Shown: positions 23,587 through 33,335 of the stretch, piece after piece
Layout: each line of letters starts with the position of its first letter
Position numbering within the stretch: position 1 is the stretch's first letter
Assembly: GCA_947631255.1 (NCBI GenBank)
Contig: CANRKT010000038.1
Coordinates: 1-35,537 of the forward strand
Direction of reading: 5' to 3'
DNA length: 35,537 nucleotides
Origin: an uncultured Enterobacteriaceae bacterium
GTDB lineage: Bacteria; Pseudomonadota; Gammaproteobacteria; Enterobacterales; Enterobacteriaceae
Translations under genes and position numbers: made by a program
The notes under the pieces: generated by a model
The model's input: the letters and a program-made list of their open reading frames with translations, nothing else
The model's database searches: none
What the model was told of the DNA's origin: nothing

Positions 23587-24561
23587 ATGCAGGCATTAAT
23601 TCTGGAGCACAATGAAGGTCAAACCCATGCCGAGGTAAAAAAAATTTCCACCTCTGCACTCCCCGAAGGCAATGTGATCGTTGATATTAATTACACCGGT
23701 TTGAACTACAAAGATGCCTTAGCCATCACTGGTAAAGGAAAAATTATCCGCCAATTCCCAATGGTTCCAGGAATTGACTTTGCTGGCCGAGTTCACAGTA
23801 GTGAAGACAACCGCTTCCACATCGGCCAGCCTGTCTTGCTGACTGGATGGGGAGTTGGAGAAAATCATTGGGGCGGTCTGGCGCAGCAAGCCCGTGTTAA
23901 TGCCGACTGGTTAGTGCCAATACCAGAACAGCTGGATCCACGTAAAGCCATGATAATCGGTACCGCTGGCTTTACTGCAATGCTTTGTGTCATGGCACTG
24001 GAAGAGGCTGGCGTTACTCCACAGAGTGGCGAAGTTATCGTTACCGGTGCCAGTGGTGGCGTAGGCAGTACGGCGGTAGCGTTATTACATCATCTGGGAT
24101 ATCAGGTTGCTGCGGTATCCGGCAGAACCAGTACTCACTCGTATTTACAGCAACTGGGTGCCGGGCGCATACTGGATCGCGACGCGTTCTCAGACTCACG
24201 TCCGCTGGAAAAACAGACCTGGGCTGGTGCTATCGATACCGTCGGCGGCAAAGTATTAGCGACCTTACTGGCCCAGATGAATTATGGCGGTTGCATTGCC
24301 GCTTGTGGCTTGGCAGGCGGAACGTCATTACCCACTACCGTGATGCCGTTTATTCTGCGTAATGTGCGCCTACAAGGTGTTGACTCAGTAATGGCACCAG
24401 CGGCTCGTCGTGTTGCTGCCTGGGAGCGTCTTGCCAGAGAATTGCCTGAGACCTTCTATCAACAAGCGGCGACTGAGATTACGCTCGAGCAGACATCTGA
24501 ATACGCACATAAAATCTTAAATAATGAAATACATGGACGCACAGTAGTAAAAATTGATTGA
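23587..24561 (+). CDS. acuI: acrylyl-CoA reductase AcuI (YhdH)
   Basis: NADPH-dependent, zinc-free medium-chain reductase, 324 aa as in E. coli AcuI/YhdH. The quinone-reductase-like N-terminal domain shows NYTGLNYKDALAITG (about 35-49). The Rossmann motif VTGASGGVG lies at about 152-160. The known activity reduces toxic acryloyl-CoA to propionyl-CoA. A Shine-Dalgarno (CAGGAG) precedes the ATG by 7 bases. It is divergent from csrD with a 202-base shared upstream region. The order csrD-acuI is as in E. coli, but the next gene there is accB, whereas here msrPQ and aroQ intervene. Confidence 0.95.
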   Translation: MQALILEHNEGQTHAEVKKISTSALPEGNVIVDINYTGLNYKDALAITGKGKIIRQFPMVPGIDFAGRVHSSEDNRFHIGQPVLLTGWGVGENHWGGLAQQARVNADWLVPIPEQLDPRKAMIIGTAGFTAMLCVMALEEAGVTPQSGEVIVTGASGGVGSTAVALLHHLGYQVAAVSGRTSTHSYLQQLGAGRILDRDAFSDSRPLEKQTWAGAIDTVGGKVLATLLAQMNYGGCIAACGLAGGTSLPTTVMPFILRNVRLQGVDSVMAPAARRVAAWERLARELPETFYQQAATEITLEQTSEYAHKILNNEIHGRTVVKID

Positions 24562-24680
24562 CCGCCGATAAAGGAGATCCGGGCTGCTTCAGCTCGGGTC
24601 TAAATTTCAACTTTTCGTGACATATTCACCAGTACAGTTTATCTACCCCATGCCAGGGTTCTTGTATTGAGGAGAGCATC

Positions 24681-25685
24681 ATGAAAAAAGTCACCCATCT
24701 TAACGAAGCTGACGTGACACCCGAGTCAGTTTTTATGATGAAGCGCCGTCAGGTGCTTAAAGCCCTGGGTCTGAGTGCCGCTACGCTAAGCTTGCCACAA
24801 CCCGCTCAAGCCAATCTCTTATCCTGGTTTCAAGGTAACGACCGACCTCCTGCGCCAGCTGGAAAGCCGCTGACCTTCAGCCAGCCAGAACAATGGCAGT
24901 CAGTGCTTGCTCTGACACCTGAAGAAAAGGTGATGGGGTACAATAATTTTTATGAATTCGGGCTGGATAAAGCCGACCCTGCAGCGAATGCCGGAACACT
25001 CAAAACCTCCCCCTGGCAGCTCACCATTAGTGGCGAAGTCGCTAAGCCTGTGACGCTGGACTTCGATGACCTTCATCAGCGTTTTCCACTGGAGGAAAGG
25101 ATCTATCGTATGCGCTGCGTCGAAGCCTGGTCGATGCTGGTTCCGTGGATAGGCTTTCCGCTGAGTAAACTGCTAGCCCTGGCTGAACCCACCAGCAATG
25201 CCCGATATGTCGCTTTTGAAACGCTGTATGACCCAGGGCAAATGCCGGGACAAAAAGATCGTTTTATTGGCGGAGGTTTAAAGTATCCCTACGTCGAAGG
25301 ATTACGGCTGGATGAAGCGATGCACCCACTGACACTCATGACGGTGGGAGTCTACGGTAAAGCCCTGCCACCGCAAAATGGTGCACCAGTACGCTTGATA
25401 GTCCCCTGGAAATATGGTTTTAAAGGCATTAAGTCGATCATCAGCATCAAGTTAGTACGCGAGATCCCCCCTACGACCTGGAATATGGGGGCGCCAAATG
25501 AATATGGTTTTTACGCCAATGTGAATCCTCATGTGGATCATCCCCGCTGGTCCCAGGCCTCTGAAAGATTCATTGGTTCCGGTGGAATACTCGATGTAAA
25601 ACGCCAGCCAACACAACTGTTTAATGGCTATGCCGACCAGGTTGCGTCACTGTATCGCGGTCTTAATCTGAAGGAGAATTTCTGA
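24681..25685 (+). CDS. msrP: periplasmic methionine sulfoxide reductase, molybdopterin subunit MsrP
   Basis: Molybdoenzyme that repairs oxidised methionine in periplasmic proteins, 334 aa as in E. coli MsrP (YedY). It has a Tat signal ([11 protein letters not shown], twin arginines at 22-23, likely cut after AQA at about 44). The molybdenum-ligating cysteine is C146 in MRCVEAW. The downstream cofactor loop [18 protein letters not shown] is conserved. GAGGAG lies upstream of the ATG. It directly abuts msrQ (TGAATG). In E. coli msrPQ is elsewhere, next to hprRS. No two-component genes accompany it here, so HOCl-responsive control by HprRS is not indicated by the context. Confidence 0.96.
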   Translation: MKKVTHLNEADVTPESVFMMKRRQVLKALGLSAATLSLPQPAQANLLSWFQGNDRPPAPAGKPLTFSQPEQWQSVLALTPEEKVMGYNNFYEFGLDKADPAANAGTLKTSPWQLTISGEVAKPVTLDFDDLHQRFPLEERIYRMRCVEAWSMLVPWIGFPLSKLLALAEPTSNARYVAFETLYDPGQMPGQKDRFIGGGLKYPYVEGLRLDEAMHPLTLMTVGVYGKALPPQNGAPVRLIVPWKYGFKGIKSIISIKLVREIPPTTWNMGAPNEYGFYANVNPHVDHPRWSQASERFIGSGGILDVKRQPTQLFNGYADQVASLYRGLNLKENF

Positions 25686-26285
25686 ATGCGTCTGGTATCC
25701 AGACAGATATTCTGGCTTAAAGTTGTGTTACATCTGGCCGCTTTTTTACCCCTCGTTTGGTTAGTTTACGCCACTAACCAGGGGGCGCTTAGCGCCGACC
25801 CGGCAAAAGATATTCAACATTTTACCGGTCTGATGGCGCTGAAATTGCTGCTGGCAACACTGGCAGTCACTCCGCTGGCACGTTATGGCAGGCAACCGCT
25901 ACTGATACGAACCCGCCGTCTGCTGGGAATATGGTGTTTTGTCTGGGCCACACTGCACCTGATTAGCTACTCAGTGCTAGAGCTAGGGCTCAGTAATCTT
26001 AATCTGTTGGGGCGCGAGCTAATAACGCGCCCCTATCTGACTATCGGGTTTATTGGCTGGCTGATTTTATTCGCACTGACCCTGACATCCCCCCAGGCAG
26101 CAAGAAAGCGATTAGGTGCTCGCTGGCAAAAATTGCATAACACCGTCTATCTGGTATTAATTCTGGCCCCTGTTCACTTTATCTGGTCCGTGAAGATATT
26201 GTCTCCTCAGCCCCTACTTTATGCCCTGGTAGCCCTGGCATTACTGATCTTGCGTTACAAGAAGTTTCGTTCCTGGAAACACTAG
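25686..26285 (+). CDS. msrQ: heme-binding membrane subunit MsrQ
   Basis: Integral membrane b-type heme protein, 199 aa, of the ferric-reductase-like YedZ family. It passes electrons from the respiratory chain or flavin reductase to MsrP. About five to six hydrophobic helices are visible, with candidate heme histidines in the conserved positions ([27 protein letters not shown]). The ATG follows the msrP TGA without a gap, implying translational coupling. It lies 232 bases before aroQ. Confidence 0.95.
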   Translation: MRLVSRQIFWLKVVLHLAAFLPLVWLVYATNQGALSADPAKDIQHFTGLMALKLLLATLAVTPLARYGRQPLLIRTRRLLGIWCFVWATLHLISYSVLELGLSNLNLLGRELITRPYLTIGFIGWLILFALTLTSPQAARKRLGARWQKLHNTVYLVLILAPVHFIWSVKILSPQPLLYALVALALLILRYKKFRSWKH

Positions 26286-26517
26286 CAGCATTTCTTGCCA
26301 CACTGGACTCGTTAAGAGAGAGCGGTATACTATTTTAAGACTGCTGTTGATAATCTTCCCAGATAAGACCAGTATTTAGCTGCCAAAAGCTATGAAATAG
26401 ATATAATATGCGACTTCTGTTTTTTCCGGGTCTCATTTTTAGACTCAGGAGATGACAATCAGACAAGTTCGGTATATTTTGTCTGTTACTGGCTAAATTG
26501 CAGGAGATGGCGTCACA

Positions 26518-26970
26518 ATGTCGTGTGAATTCAACATTTTACTATTGAATGGCCCTAACCTGAATATGTTAGGAACTCGGGAGCCAGATAAGTATGGCAA
26601 CCTGACATTATCAGAAATTGTTAATACACTTGAGACAGAGGCTAAGGCCTTGGGCGTGGCATTTGACCACCTGCAGTCAAACGCTGAACATGTGTTGATT
26701 GACCGAATTCATCAGGCTAAAAATTCAATAGATTTTATTCTGATTAATCCGGCCGCATTCACGCATACCAGCGTCGCACTGCGCGATGCCTTGCTGGCAG
26801 TTGATATTCCGTTTATCGAAATTCATCTCAGCAACGTGCATGCCCGTGAACCGTTTCGCCATCATTCATATCTATCAGATATTGCCGTTGGGGTCATCTG
26901 CGGATTAGGCGCCGATGGCTATTCATATGCACTTCAGACGGCGGTAAAACGCTTGTCAACATCCATCTAA
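26518..26970 (+). CDS. aroQ: 3-dehydroquinate dehydratase, type II
   Basis: Third step of the shikimate pathway (3-dehydroquinate to 3-dehydroshikimate) by the type II enzyme, 150 aa. Family hallmarks are [17 protein letters not shown] (residues 11-27, with catalytic R21 and Y26), [17 protein letters not shown] (about 76-92) and [17 protein letters not shown] (about 101-117, catalytic His). E. coli K-12 uses the unrelated type I enzyme AroD and has no aroQ at this site. Placement just upstream of accBC is as recalled for Haemophilus and Yersinia-like genomes. It lies 21 bases before accB, so it is probably co-transcribed. Whether aroD is also present elsewhere is unknown. Confidence 0.96.
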   Translation: MSCEFNILLLNGPNLNMLGTREPDKYGNLTLSEIVNTLETEAKALGVAFDHLQSNAEHVLIDRIHQAKNSIDFILINPAAFTHTSVALRDALLAVDIPFIEIHLSNVHAREPFRHHSYLSDIAVGVICGLGADGYSYALQTAVKRLSTSI

Positions 26971-26991
26971 ATAAGAGTACGGAACTGACTC

Positions 26992-27465
26992 ATGGATATT
27001 CGTAAGATTAAAAAACTGATTGAACTGGTTGAAGAATCGGGTATTTCTGAACTGGAAATTTCTGAAGGTGAAGAGTCTGTTCGCATCAGTCGTGCGCCAG
27101 CTAACACTGGCTTCCCAGTAATGCAACAGGCCTATGCAGCACCGATGTATGCGCCACAACCAGGTCTTTCTCAGGCTATCGCACCTGCGGCAGCTCCGGC
27201 TATGGAAGCACCAGCTGCTGCAGAACTGAGTGGCCATATCGTACGTTCTCCGATGGTTGGTACTTTCTATCGTACCCCAACACCTGATGCGAAAGCTTTT
27301 ATTGAAGTTGGTCAGAAAGTGAATGCGGGTGATACGCTATGTATCGTTGAAGCAATGAAAATGATGAACCAGATTGAAGCGGATAAGAGCGGTGTGGTGA
27401 AAGCCATCCTGGTTGAAAATGGTCAGCCGGTTGAGTTTGACGAGCCGCTAGTTGTCATCGAATAA
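26992..27465 (+). CDS. accB: biotin carboxyl carrier protein of acetyl-CoA carboxylase
   Basis: BCCP subunit of acetyl-CoA carboxylase, 157 aa (E. coli 156). The N-terminal dimerisation part ([17 protein letters not shown]) is followed by an Ala/Pro-rich linker (about 42-78) and the biotinyl domain with the target lysine K123 in EAMKMM and the protruding thumb region (about 93-101). It carries CO2 between biotin carboxylase and carboxyltransferase in the first committed step of fatty-acid synthesis. accC starts 10 bases after its stop. In E. coli the N-terminal part of AccB represses its own operon. Confidence 0.98.
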   Translation: MDIRKIKKLIELVEESGISELEISEGEESVRISRAPANTGFPVMQQAYAAPMYAPQPGLSQAIAPAAAPAMEAPAAAELSGHIVRSPMVGTFYRTPTPDAKAFIEVGQKVNAGDTLCIVEAMKMMNQIEADKSGVVKAILVENGQPVEFDEPLVVIE

Positions 27466-27475
27466 CGAGGCGAAC

Positions 27476-28822
27476 ATGCTGGATAAAATTGTCATCGCCA
27501 ACCGTGGTGAAATTGCATTACGTATTCTGCGTGCCTGTAAAGAACTGGGCATCAAAACTGTCGCTGTGCACTCAACCGCGGATCGCGATTTGAAACACGT
27601 ATTACTGGCAGATGAGACGGTCTGTATTGGCCCGGCTCCTTCAGTAAAAAGTTATCTGAATATCCCGGCGATTATCTCCGCGGCAGAAATTACTGGCGCA
27701 GTAGCTATTCACCCGGGTTACGGTTTCTTAGCTGAAAATGCCGACTTCGCAGAGCAAGTTGAACGTTCAGGCTTTACCTTCGTAGGTCCTCGTGCCGACA
27801 CTATCCGCCTGATGGGCGACAAAGTTTCAGCTATCGATGCCATGAAAAAAGCGGGTGTTCCTTGCGTACCTGGTTCTGATGGCCCGCTTGACGACGATAT
27901 CGATAAGAACCGTGCACATGCCAAACGTATTGGCTACCCGGTAATTATTAAAGCATCAGGTGGTGGTGGTGGGCGTGGAATGCGTGTAGTACGCAACGAC
28001 GCTGAATTGGAACAATCCATTAATATGACCCGTGCTGAAGCAAAATCTGCTTTCAACAACGATATGGTCTATATGGAAAAGTATCTTGAAAACCCACGCC
28101 ATATCGAAATTCAAGTACTGGCTGATGGCCAGGGTAATGCTATTTATCTGGCAGAACGTGACTGTTCTATGCAACGTCGCCACCAGAAAGTGGTTGAAGA
28201 AGCACCAGCACCAGGCATTACTCCTGAGTTACGTCAATCGATCGGTGAGCGTTGTGCTAAAGCTTGTGTGGACATTAACTATCGTGGTGCAGGGACTTTC
28301 GAGTTTCTGTTTGAAAACGGCGAGTTCTATTTCATCGAAATGAACACCCGTATTCAGGTTGAGCATCCAGTGACAGAAATGATCACCGGCGTCGACTTAA
28401 TTAAACAGCAGTTGCTGATTGCTTCCGGTCAGAAACTGACCATTAAGCAAAAAGATGTGCATGTTGAAGGTCACGCTATCGAATGCCGTATCAACGCAGA
28501 AGATCCTAATACCTTCCTACCAAGCCCAGGAAAAATTACCCGTTTTCATTCACCGGGTGGTTTTGGTGTTCGTTGGGAGTCCCATATCTATGCTGGCTAC
28601 AGTGTTCCACCGTACTACGACTCAATGATTGGTAAACTGATTTGCTATGGTGAAACACGTGAAATCGCGATTTCTCGTATGAAAAATGCCCTGGCAGAAC
28701 TGATCATCGACGGTATCAAAACCAACATTGAATTACAGACGAAGATCATGAACGATGAGAACTTCCAGAAGGGTGGGACGAATATCCACTATCTGGAAAA
28801 GAAACTGGGTCTCCAGGACTAA
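27476..28822 (+). CDS. accC: biotin carboxylase subunit of acetyl-CoA carboxylase
   Basis: ATP-grasp enzyme that carboxylates biotin on AccB, 448 aa (E. coli 449). The start is the ATG at 27476 ([16 protein letters not shown]), preceded by GAGG. A longer in-frame start inside accB is not supported. The glycine-rich ATP lid GGGGGRGMR (about 163-171) and the catalytic region [14 protein letters not shown] (about 288-301) are intact. It is the last gene of the aroQ-accBC unit and is followed by a strong terminator. Stoichiometric expression with accB by coupling is expected. Confidence 0.98.
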   Translation: MLDKIVIANRGEIALRILRACKELGIKTVAVHSTADRDLKHVLLADETVCIGPAPSVKSYLNIPAIISAAEITGAVAIHPGYGFLAENADFAEQVERSGFTFVGPRADTIRLMGDKVSAIDAMKKAGVPCVPGSDGPLDDDIDKNRAHAKRIGYPVIIKASGGGGGRGMRVVRNDAELEQSINMTRAEAKSAFNNDMVYMEKYLENPRHIEIQVLADGQGNAIYLAERDCSMQRRHQKVVEEAPAPGITPELRQSIGERCAKACVDINYRGAGTFEFLFENGEFYFIEMNTRIQVEHPVTEMITGVDLIKQQLLIASGQKLTIKQKDVHVEGHAIECRINAEDPNTFLPSPGKITRFHSPGGFGVRWESHIYAGYSVPPYYDSMIGKLICYGETREIAISRMKNALAELIIDGIKTNIELQTKIMNDENFQKGGTNIHYLEKKLGLQD

Positions 28823-28850
28823 GTTTTCATTCGACATGAACAACGGTGTC

Positions 28851-28884
28851 AAAAAAGGGTCGGATGCTTCCGACCCTTTTTTTT
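28851..28884 (+). terminator. accBC terminator
   Basis: GGGTCGGA (28857-28864), loop TGCT, TCCGACCC (28869-28876), followed by eight T. Six A precede the stem. It closes the aroQ-accB-accC transcription unit, 28 bases after the accC stop. Confidence 0.95.
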
Positions 28885-28943
28885 CTGGTTTACCATTCAC
28901 AGCGATAACTATCTCGCTCTGACTACCAATGCACGAGACTATC

Positions 28944-29186
28944 ATGGACAAGCGTTTTGTTCAGGCCAACAAAGAAGCGCGCTGGGCGCTCTGGCTAACG
29001 TTGCTCTATCTTATTGCCTGGCTACTGGCCGCCTATTTACCCGATAACATCCAGGGTATAACCGGTTTACCCCACTGGTTTGAAATGGCCTGCCTGCTGA
29101 TCCCACTGCTGTTTATTTTACTGTGTTGGCTAATGGTAAGAGTTATTTTTCACGATATGTCACTGGAGGATGATAATGCATCATGA
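28944..29186 (+). CDS. yhdT: YhdT family membrane protein (DUF997)
   Basis: Small membrane protein, 80 aa from the ATG at 28944 (MDKRFVQANKEARWALW), the E. coli length. An ATG five codons upstream is less likely. Two membrane helices (about residues 15-33 and 46-68) and an acidic tail (LEDDNAS). Its stop overlaps the start of panF by 11 bases, so the two are translationally coupled. The constant pairing with panF suggests a supporting role for the transporter. No function is established. Confidence 0.93.
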   Translation: MDKRFVQANKEARWALWLTLLYLIAWLLAAYLPDNIQGITGLPHWFEMACLLIPLLFILLCWLMVRVIFHDMSLEDDNAS

Positions 29187-30630
29187 AGTAATTCTACCTC
29201 TGGTAGCCTATCTATTATTAGTCTTCGGGCTCTCCGTGTATGCCATGCGTCGCCGCCGTACTGGTACTTTCCTGAATGAATATTTTCTGGGCAACCGCTC
29301 AATGGGCGGATTCGTACTCGCCATGACACTGACCGCGACCTATATCAGCGCCAGTTCATTTATTGGTGGGCCAGGTGCTGCTTATAGGTATGGGTTAGGA
29401 TGGGTGCTGCTCGCGATGATTCAGTTACCCGCGGTTTGGCTATCCTTAGGGGTATTAGGGAAAAAATTCGCTATTCTGGCTCGTCGCTACAATGCCGTGA
29501 CGCTCAACGATATGCTTTATGCCCGCTACCGTAGTCGCCTGCTCGTCTGGCTGGCAAGTTTCAGTTTACTGGTCGCCTTTATTGGAGCCATGACCGTTCA
29601 GTTTATCGGTGGGGCACGGCTACTGGAAACAGCGGCAGGTATCCCTTATGAAACGGGACTACTCATTTTTGGCGTCAGTATCGCACTCTACACCGCTTTT
29701 GGTGGTTTCCGCGCCAGTGTGCTCAATGATGCTCTGCAAGGCATCGTCATGCTGATTGGCACGATATTATTGCTGGTCGCTATTGTATACGCTGCCGGAG
29801 GTCTACATAACGCCGTCGATACACTCCAGCGAATCGATCCCAAGCTGGTCTCACCCCAAGGAGCAGATGATATCCTGTCTCCTGCATTTATGACCTCCTT
29901 TTGGGTTCTGGTCTGTTTTGGTGTTATTGGTTTACCCCATACTGCCGTACGTTGTATCTCTTATAAAGACAGTAAAGCCGTGCATCGTGGGATAATACTC
30001 GGCACCATCGTGGTCGCTATCTTAATGTTTGGTATGCACCTTGCTGGCGCCTTGGGTCGTGCGATTATTCCTGATCTTAATGTGCCAGACCTGGTTATCC
30101 CTACTCTGATGATCACTGTACTGCCACCGGTAGCCGCGGGGATCTTTCTGGCTGCCCCCATGGCTGCGATAATGTCGACGATTAATGCCCAGTTGCTACA
30201 ATCATCTGCGACGATTGTGAAAGATCTCTATCTGAATATGCGTCCTGATCAGATTAATAATGAGACTCGACTGAAGCGTCTTTCCTCAGCCAGTTCTTTG
30301 ATCCTTGGTGCATTGCTGCTACTGGCTGCATGGCATCCACCAGAGATGATAATCTGGCTTAATCTGCTGGCTTTTGGTGGGCTGGAAGCGGTATTCCTGT
30401 GGCCACTCGTTCTGGGCCTTTACTGGGAGAAAGCCAACGCCGCAGGGGCATTGAGCGGCATGATAGTCGGTGCCGTACTCTATGCTGTGCTGGCCAGTTT
30501 CAACATTCAACTTTTCGGCTTCCATCCGATTGTGCCATCGTTACTGCTCAGCTTGCTGGCATTTGTGATAGGTAATCGCTTTGGCCAGGATGTTCCTGAA
30601 TATTCCATTGTTTCAACTACTGATAAATAA
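29176..30630 (+). CDS. panF: sodium/pantothenate symporter PanF
   Basis: Sodium-coupled pantothenate importer of the solute:sodium symporter family, about 484 aa (E. coli 483), with about 12-13 hydrophobic helices. The start is the ATG at 29176, 6 bases after GGAGG. The ATG at 29170 abuts that site. Conserved stretches include [20 protein letters not shown] (near residues 47-66) and [18 protein letters not shown]. It supplies pantothenate for coenzyme A, which fits beside accBC although the terminator separates the units. It overlaps yhdT and is followed 11 bases later by prmA. Confidence 0.97.
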   Translation: MHHEVILPLVAYLLLVFGLSVYAMRRRRTGTFLNEYFLGNRSMGGFVLAMTLTATYISASSFIGGPGAAYRYGLGWVLLAMIQLPAVWLSLGVLGKKFAILARRYNAVTLNDMLYARYRSRLLVWLASFSLLVAFIGAMTVQFIGGARLLETAAGIPYETGLLIFGVSIALYTAFGGFRASVLNDALQGIVMLIGTILLLVAIVYAAGGLHNAVDTLQRIDPKLVSPQGADDILSPAFMTSFWVLVCFGVIGLPHTAVRCISYKDSKAVHRGIILGTIVVAILMFGMHLAGALGRAIIPDLNVPDLVIPTLMITVLPPVAAGIFLAAPMAAIMSTINAQLLQSSATIVKDLYLNMRPDQINNETRLKRLSSASSLILGALLLLAAWHPPEMIIWLNLLAFGGLEAVFLWPLVLGLYWEKANAAGALSGMIVGAVLYAVLASFNIQLFGFHPIVPSLLLSLLAFVIGNRFGQDVPEYSIVSTTDK

Positions 30631-30641
30631 AGAGTTTCGCT

Positions 30642-31529
30642 ATGCCATGGATCCAATTGAAAATAAATACCACTGGTGGACATGCCGAAGAACTCGGTGA
30701 TGCACTAATCGAAAGCGGAGCCGTTTCGGTGACCTTCCAGGACACTCATGACACGCCAGTATTCGAGCCTCTGCCAGGAGAGACTCGCTTATGGGGTGAT
30801 ACGGATGTTATTGGTCTCTATGATGCTGAAACCGACATGAAGGCAGTGGTTGCTATTCTTGAATATTGCCCGCTATTAGGTTCGGAGTTTGTCCATAAAA
30901 TAGAACAACTGGAAGATAAAGACTGGGAACGTGAGTGGATGGATAATTTCCATCCTATGCGTTTCGGCCAGCGTTTATGGATTTGTCCGAGCTGGCGTGA
31001 TGTTCCTGATAAGGATGCAGTTAACGTCATGCTTGACCCAGGTCTGGCATTTGGCACAGGGACCCACCCAACGACCTCGCTCTGTCTGGAGTGGCTTGAT
31101 GGTATCGATTTAGTCGGAAAAACGATCATCGATTTTGGCTGCGGCTCAGGCATTCTGGCCATTGCGGCTCTGAAACTGGGTGCTGCAAAGGCCATTGGTA
31201 TCGATATCGACCCACAGGCGATTCAGGCGAGTCAGGATAACGCAGAACGTAATGGGGTATCCGACAGGCTTGAACTCTATTTGCCTCAGAATCAACCTGC
31301 GGATATGCAAGCTGATGTGGTGGTCGCAAACATCCTCGCAGGCCCACTGCGTGAACTCGCGCCGTTAATCAGCGTACTGCCTGTACAAGGGGGATTACTG
31401 GGACTGTCTGGCGTGCTGGCTACACAAGCCGCGGGAGTATGCGAAGCCTATGAAGACCTGTTTACCCTAGATCCCGTTGTGGAGAAAGAGGAATGGTGTC
31501 GTATCACAGGTCGTAAAACTCAAGCCTAA
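30642..31529 (+). CDS. prmA: ribosomal protein L11 methyltransferase
   Basis: SAM-dependent trimethyltransferase of ribosomal protein L11, 295 aa (E. coli 293). The N-terminal substrate-recognition domain (about 1-60) is followed by a linker and a Rossmann methyltransferase domain with the SAM motif [13 protein letters not shown] (about 165-177). The catalytic-loop motif [10 protein letters not shown] (about 227-236) is also present. It lies 11 bases downstream of panF, as in E. coli, and is followed by a hairpin and the dusB-fis promoter region. Confidence 0.97.
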   Translation: MPWIQLKINTTGGHAEELGDALIESGAVSVTFQDTHDTPVFEPLPGETRLWGDTDVIGLYDAETDMKAVVAILEYCPLLGSEFVHKIEQLEDKDWEREWMDNFHPMRFGQRLWICPSWRDVPDKDAVNVMLDPGLAFGTGTHPTTSLCLEWLDGIDLVGKTIIDFGCGSGILAIAALKLGAAKAIGIDIDPQAIQASQDNAERNGVSDRLELYLPQNQPADMQADVVVANILAGPLRELAPLISVLPVQGGLLGLSGVLATQAAGVCEAYEDLFTLDPVVEKEEWCRITGRKTQA

Positions 31530-31861
31530 AGGTCATCTGCCTGGCTGCGAACGAGTTTAGAAAAATGAGATCTCGTTCGCATAAAATAGCAAAAACTGTT
31601 CATTAATACATCGAGTTATCTGCTATTGTGCTGCTACTAAGATGCTTAATTATACTAGTTTTCATGAAAGTTTAATTGCTCATAAAACAACCAGCTCGAT
31701 TCAAGACATTGATTTACATGATTAATGTTAATTATTTCTCATGATTTTGTAATATCATTTAAGTGTTTTAAGCATGTTGTTCAAAGTTTGGCCTTTCATC
31801 TCAGGCGAAAAATGCGTAATATACGCCGCCTTGCAGGCACAGTATGGTCATTTCTTAACTC
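31530..31861 (+). other. prmA-dusB intergenic region
   Basis: 332 bases. It contains a perfect 9-bp hairpin right after prmA (GCGAACGAG 31547-31555, CTCGTTCGC 31572-31580, 16-base loop, no U-tract). A very AT-rich stretch follows (about 31580-31780), expected to hold Fis, IHF and CRP sites as in E. coli, and then the dusB-fis promoter. A 73-codon open frame beginning at 31774 overlaps the promoter and dusB and is not a gene. Confidence 0.7.
31794..31830 (+). promoter_or_regulatory. dusB-fis promoter with GC-rich discriminator
   Basis: -35 TTTCAT (31794-31799), 17-base spacer, -10 TAATAT (31817-31822), followed by the discriminator ACGCCGCC. As I recall it, this core is almost identical to E. 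coli P-fis, where the GC-rich discriminator and the start nucleotide make it growth-rate dependent, stringently inhibited by ppGpp/DksA and autorepressed by Fis. The leader to dusB is about 30 bases. Confidence 0.85.
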
Positions 31862-32827
31862 ATGCGCATCGGACACTACCAGCTCAGAAATCGGTTAATC
31901 GCAGCACCTATGGCGGGGATTACAGACAGACCCTTCAGAACGCTGTGTTACGAAATGGGAGCCGGTTTAACTGTTTCCGAGATGATGTCTTCTAATCCAG
32001 AAGTCTGGGTCAGTGACAAGTCTCGTTTACGGATGGTCCATGTAGATGAACCGGGTATTCGCACAGTGCAAATTGCTGGTAGCGACCCAGAAGAAATGGC
32101 AGCAGCCGCACGTATTAATGTGGCTAACGGTGCCCAGATTATTGATATCAATATGGGCTGTCCGGCTAAAAAAGTGAATCGTAAATTGGCAGGATCAGCC
32201 CTGCTGCAGCATCCGAGTCTGGTCAAGGATATCCTGACAACGGTGGTAAACGCAGTGGATGTACCCGTCACATTGAAAATTCGCACTGGCTGGGATCCGG
32301 AGCATCGAAACTGTGTACAAATTGCCCAACTTGCTGAAGACTGTGGTATTCAGGCACTGACAATTCATGGACGCACTCGCGCCTGTTTATTTCAGGGCCA
32401 TGCTGAATATGGCAGCATTCGGGAAGTTAAGCAGAAAGTTTCCATTCCGGTTATCGCGAATGGCGACATTACTGACCCGCTAAAAGCCAGAGCTGTGCTC
32501 GACTATACAGGGGCTGATGCTCTGATGATAGGACGTGCGGCTCAGGGAAGACCCTGGATCTTTCGGGAAATCCAGCACTATCTGGACACTGGAGAGTTGC
32601 TTCCCCCCCTGCCTCTGGCAGAGATAAAGCGCTTACTCTGTGCTCATGTTCGGGAACTGCATGACTTTTATGGTCAGGCTAAAGGTTACCGGATTGCACG
32701 GAAACATGTCTCCTGGTATCTCCAGGAACACGCTCCAAGTGACCAGTTTCGGCGCACATTCAACGCCATTGAGGATGCCAGCGAACAGCTGGAGGCGTTG
32801 GAGGTATACTTCAAAAATTTTGCCTAA
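31862..32827 (+). CDS. dusB: tRNA-dihydrouridine synthase B
   Basis: FMN-dependent enzyme that reduces uridine to dihydrouridine in the D-loop of tRNAs (position 17 in E. coli), 321 aa as in E. coli. FMN-binding [11 protein letters not shown] lies at 16-26 and the catalytic cysteine is C100 in [18 protein letters not shown] and [10 protein letters not shown] are conserved phosphate-binding segments. There is no good Shine-Dalgarno (TTCTTAACTC before ATG), so initiation may be weak. It is the first gene of the dusB-fis operon, 25 bases before fis. In E. coli its mRNA sequence helps fis translation. Confidence 0.97.
   Translation: MRIGHYQLRNRLIAAPMAGITDRPFRTLCYEMGAGLTVSEMMSSNPEVWVSDKSRLRMVHVDEPGIRTVQIAGSDPEEMAAAARINVANGAQIIDINMGCPAKKVNRKLAGSALLQHPSLVKDILTTVVNAVDVPVTLKIRTGWDPEHRNCVQIAQLAEDCGIQALTIHGRTRACLFQGHAEYGSIREVKQKVSIPVIANGDITDPLKARAVLDYTGADALMIGRAAQGRPWIFREIQHYLDTGELLPPLPLAEIKRLLCAHVRELHDFYGQAKGYRIARKHVSWYLQEHAPSDQFRRTFNAIEDASEQLEALEVYFKNFA
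32811..32822 (+). promoter_or_regulatory. AU-rich translation enhancer upstream of fis
   Basis: TCAAAAATTTTG at the very end of dusB, about 32 bases before the fis ATG. In E. coli an AU element at this place within dusB is known to be needed for strong Fis translation, probably through ribosomal protein S1. The weak Shine-Dalgarno of fis here (AAGAGCTGAC) agrees with that need. The assignment is by position and composition. Confidence 0.55.
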
Positions 32828-32852
32828 ACAGAAATAAAGAGCTGACAGAACT

Positions 32853-33149
32853 ATGTTCGAACAACGCGTAAATTCTGACGTACTGACCGTTTCTACCGTG
32901 AACTCTCAGGATCAAGTAACCCAAAAACCCCTGCGTGACTCTGTAAAACAGGCGCTGAAGAACTATTTTTCTCAACTGAATGGTCAAGATGTTAACGATC
33001 TGTACGAGCTGGTTTTGGCTGAAGTAGAGCAGCCATTGTTGGACATGGTGATGCAATACACCCGTGGTAACCAGACTCGCGCTGCGTTAATGATGGGTAT
33101 CAACCGTGGCACCTTGCGTAAGAAACTGAAAAAATATGGCATGAACTGA
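32853..33149 (+). CDS. fis: nucleoid-associated regulator Fis
   Basis: DNA-bending global regulator, 98 aa, which activates rRNA promoters and stimulates Hin/Gin inversion and lambda excision. It shows the N-terminal beta-hairpin arms (residues 1-26), dimerisation helices (about 27-70) and the C-terminal helix-turn-helix ([20 protein letters not shown], about 73-92). The protein seems identical to E. coli Fis, from memory, except for Ser at residue 40 (KNYFSQ versus KNYFAQ), which is not at the DNA surface. It follows dusB in the same operon and is closed by a terminator. Expression is expected to peak at outgrowth. Confidence 0.98.
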   Translation: MFEQRVNSDVLTVSTVNSQDQVTQKPLRDSVKQALKNYFSQLNGQDVNDLYELVLAEVEQPLLDMVMQYTRGNQTRAALMMGINRGTLRKKLKKYGMN

Positions 33150-33174
33150 TACTAGTCAGTTAAGTCATTGATAG

Positions 33175-33209
33175 AAAGGCGCTACTCACTATGAGGAGGC
33201 GCCTTTTTT
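33175..33209 (+). terminator. dusB-fis terminator
   Basis: AAAGGCGC (33175-33182) pairs with GCGCCTTT (33198-33205), with an inner CTC/GAG extension, followed by TTTTA. It lies 26 bases after the fis stop. Confidence 0.85.
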
Positions 33210-33289
33210 AATGTCAGTGATACACTGATAACACGACCATTAATGAACAATCTTAAACGATACTGTTCACTCATCGTAAGAGCTGTTGT

Positions 33290-33335
33290 AGCACAGTGAC
33301 TACTCCCCGCCGTAAACGTCGAGGCTTCCCACTTC
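33290..33335 (-). mobile_element. right end (RE) of an IS200/IS605-type element with hairpin
   Basis: Directly after the tnpB stop, the minus strand reads GGGAAGCCTCGACG-TTTA-CGGCGGGGAGTAGTCAC. The stem CCTCGACG/CGGCGGGG (one mismatch, some G-U pairs) with a TTTA loop is the subterminal hairpin typical of the right ends of TnpB-bearing IS200/IS605 elements. In active elements the same segment is the 3' part of the omega RNA scaffold. The exact terminal base cannot be fixed without an empty-site comparison. Confidence 0.55.

Noticed and set aside
31774..31995. 73-codon frame overlapping the dusB start
   Set aside because: It covers the conserved dusB-fis promoter and the out-of-frame start of dusB. 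It is a shadow frame.
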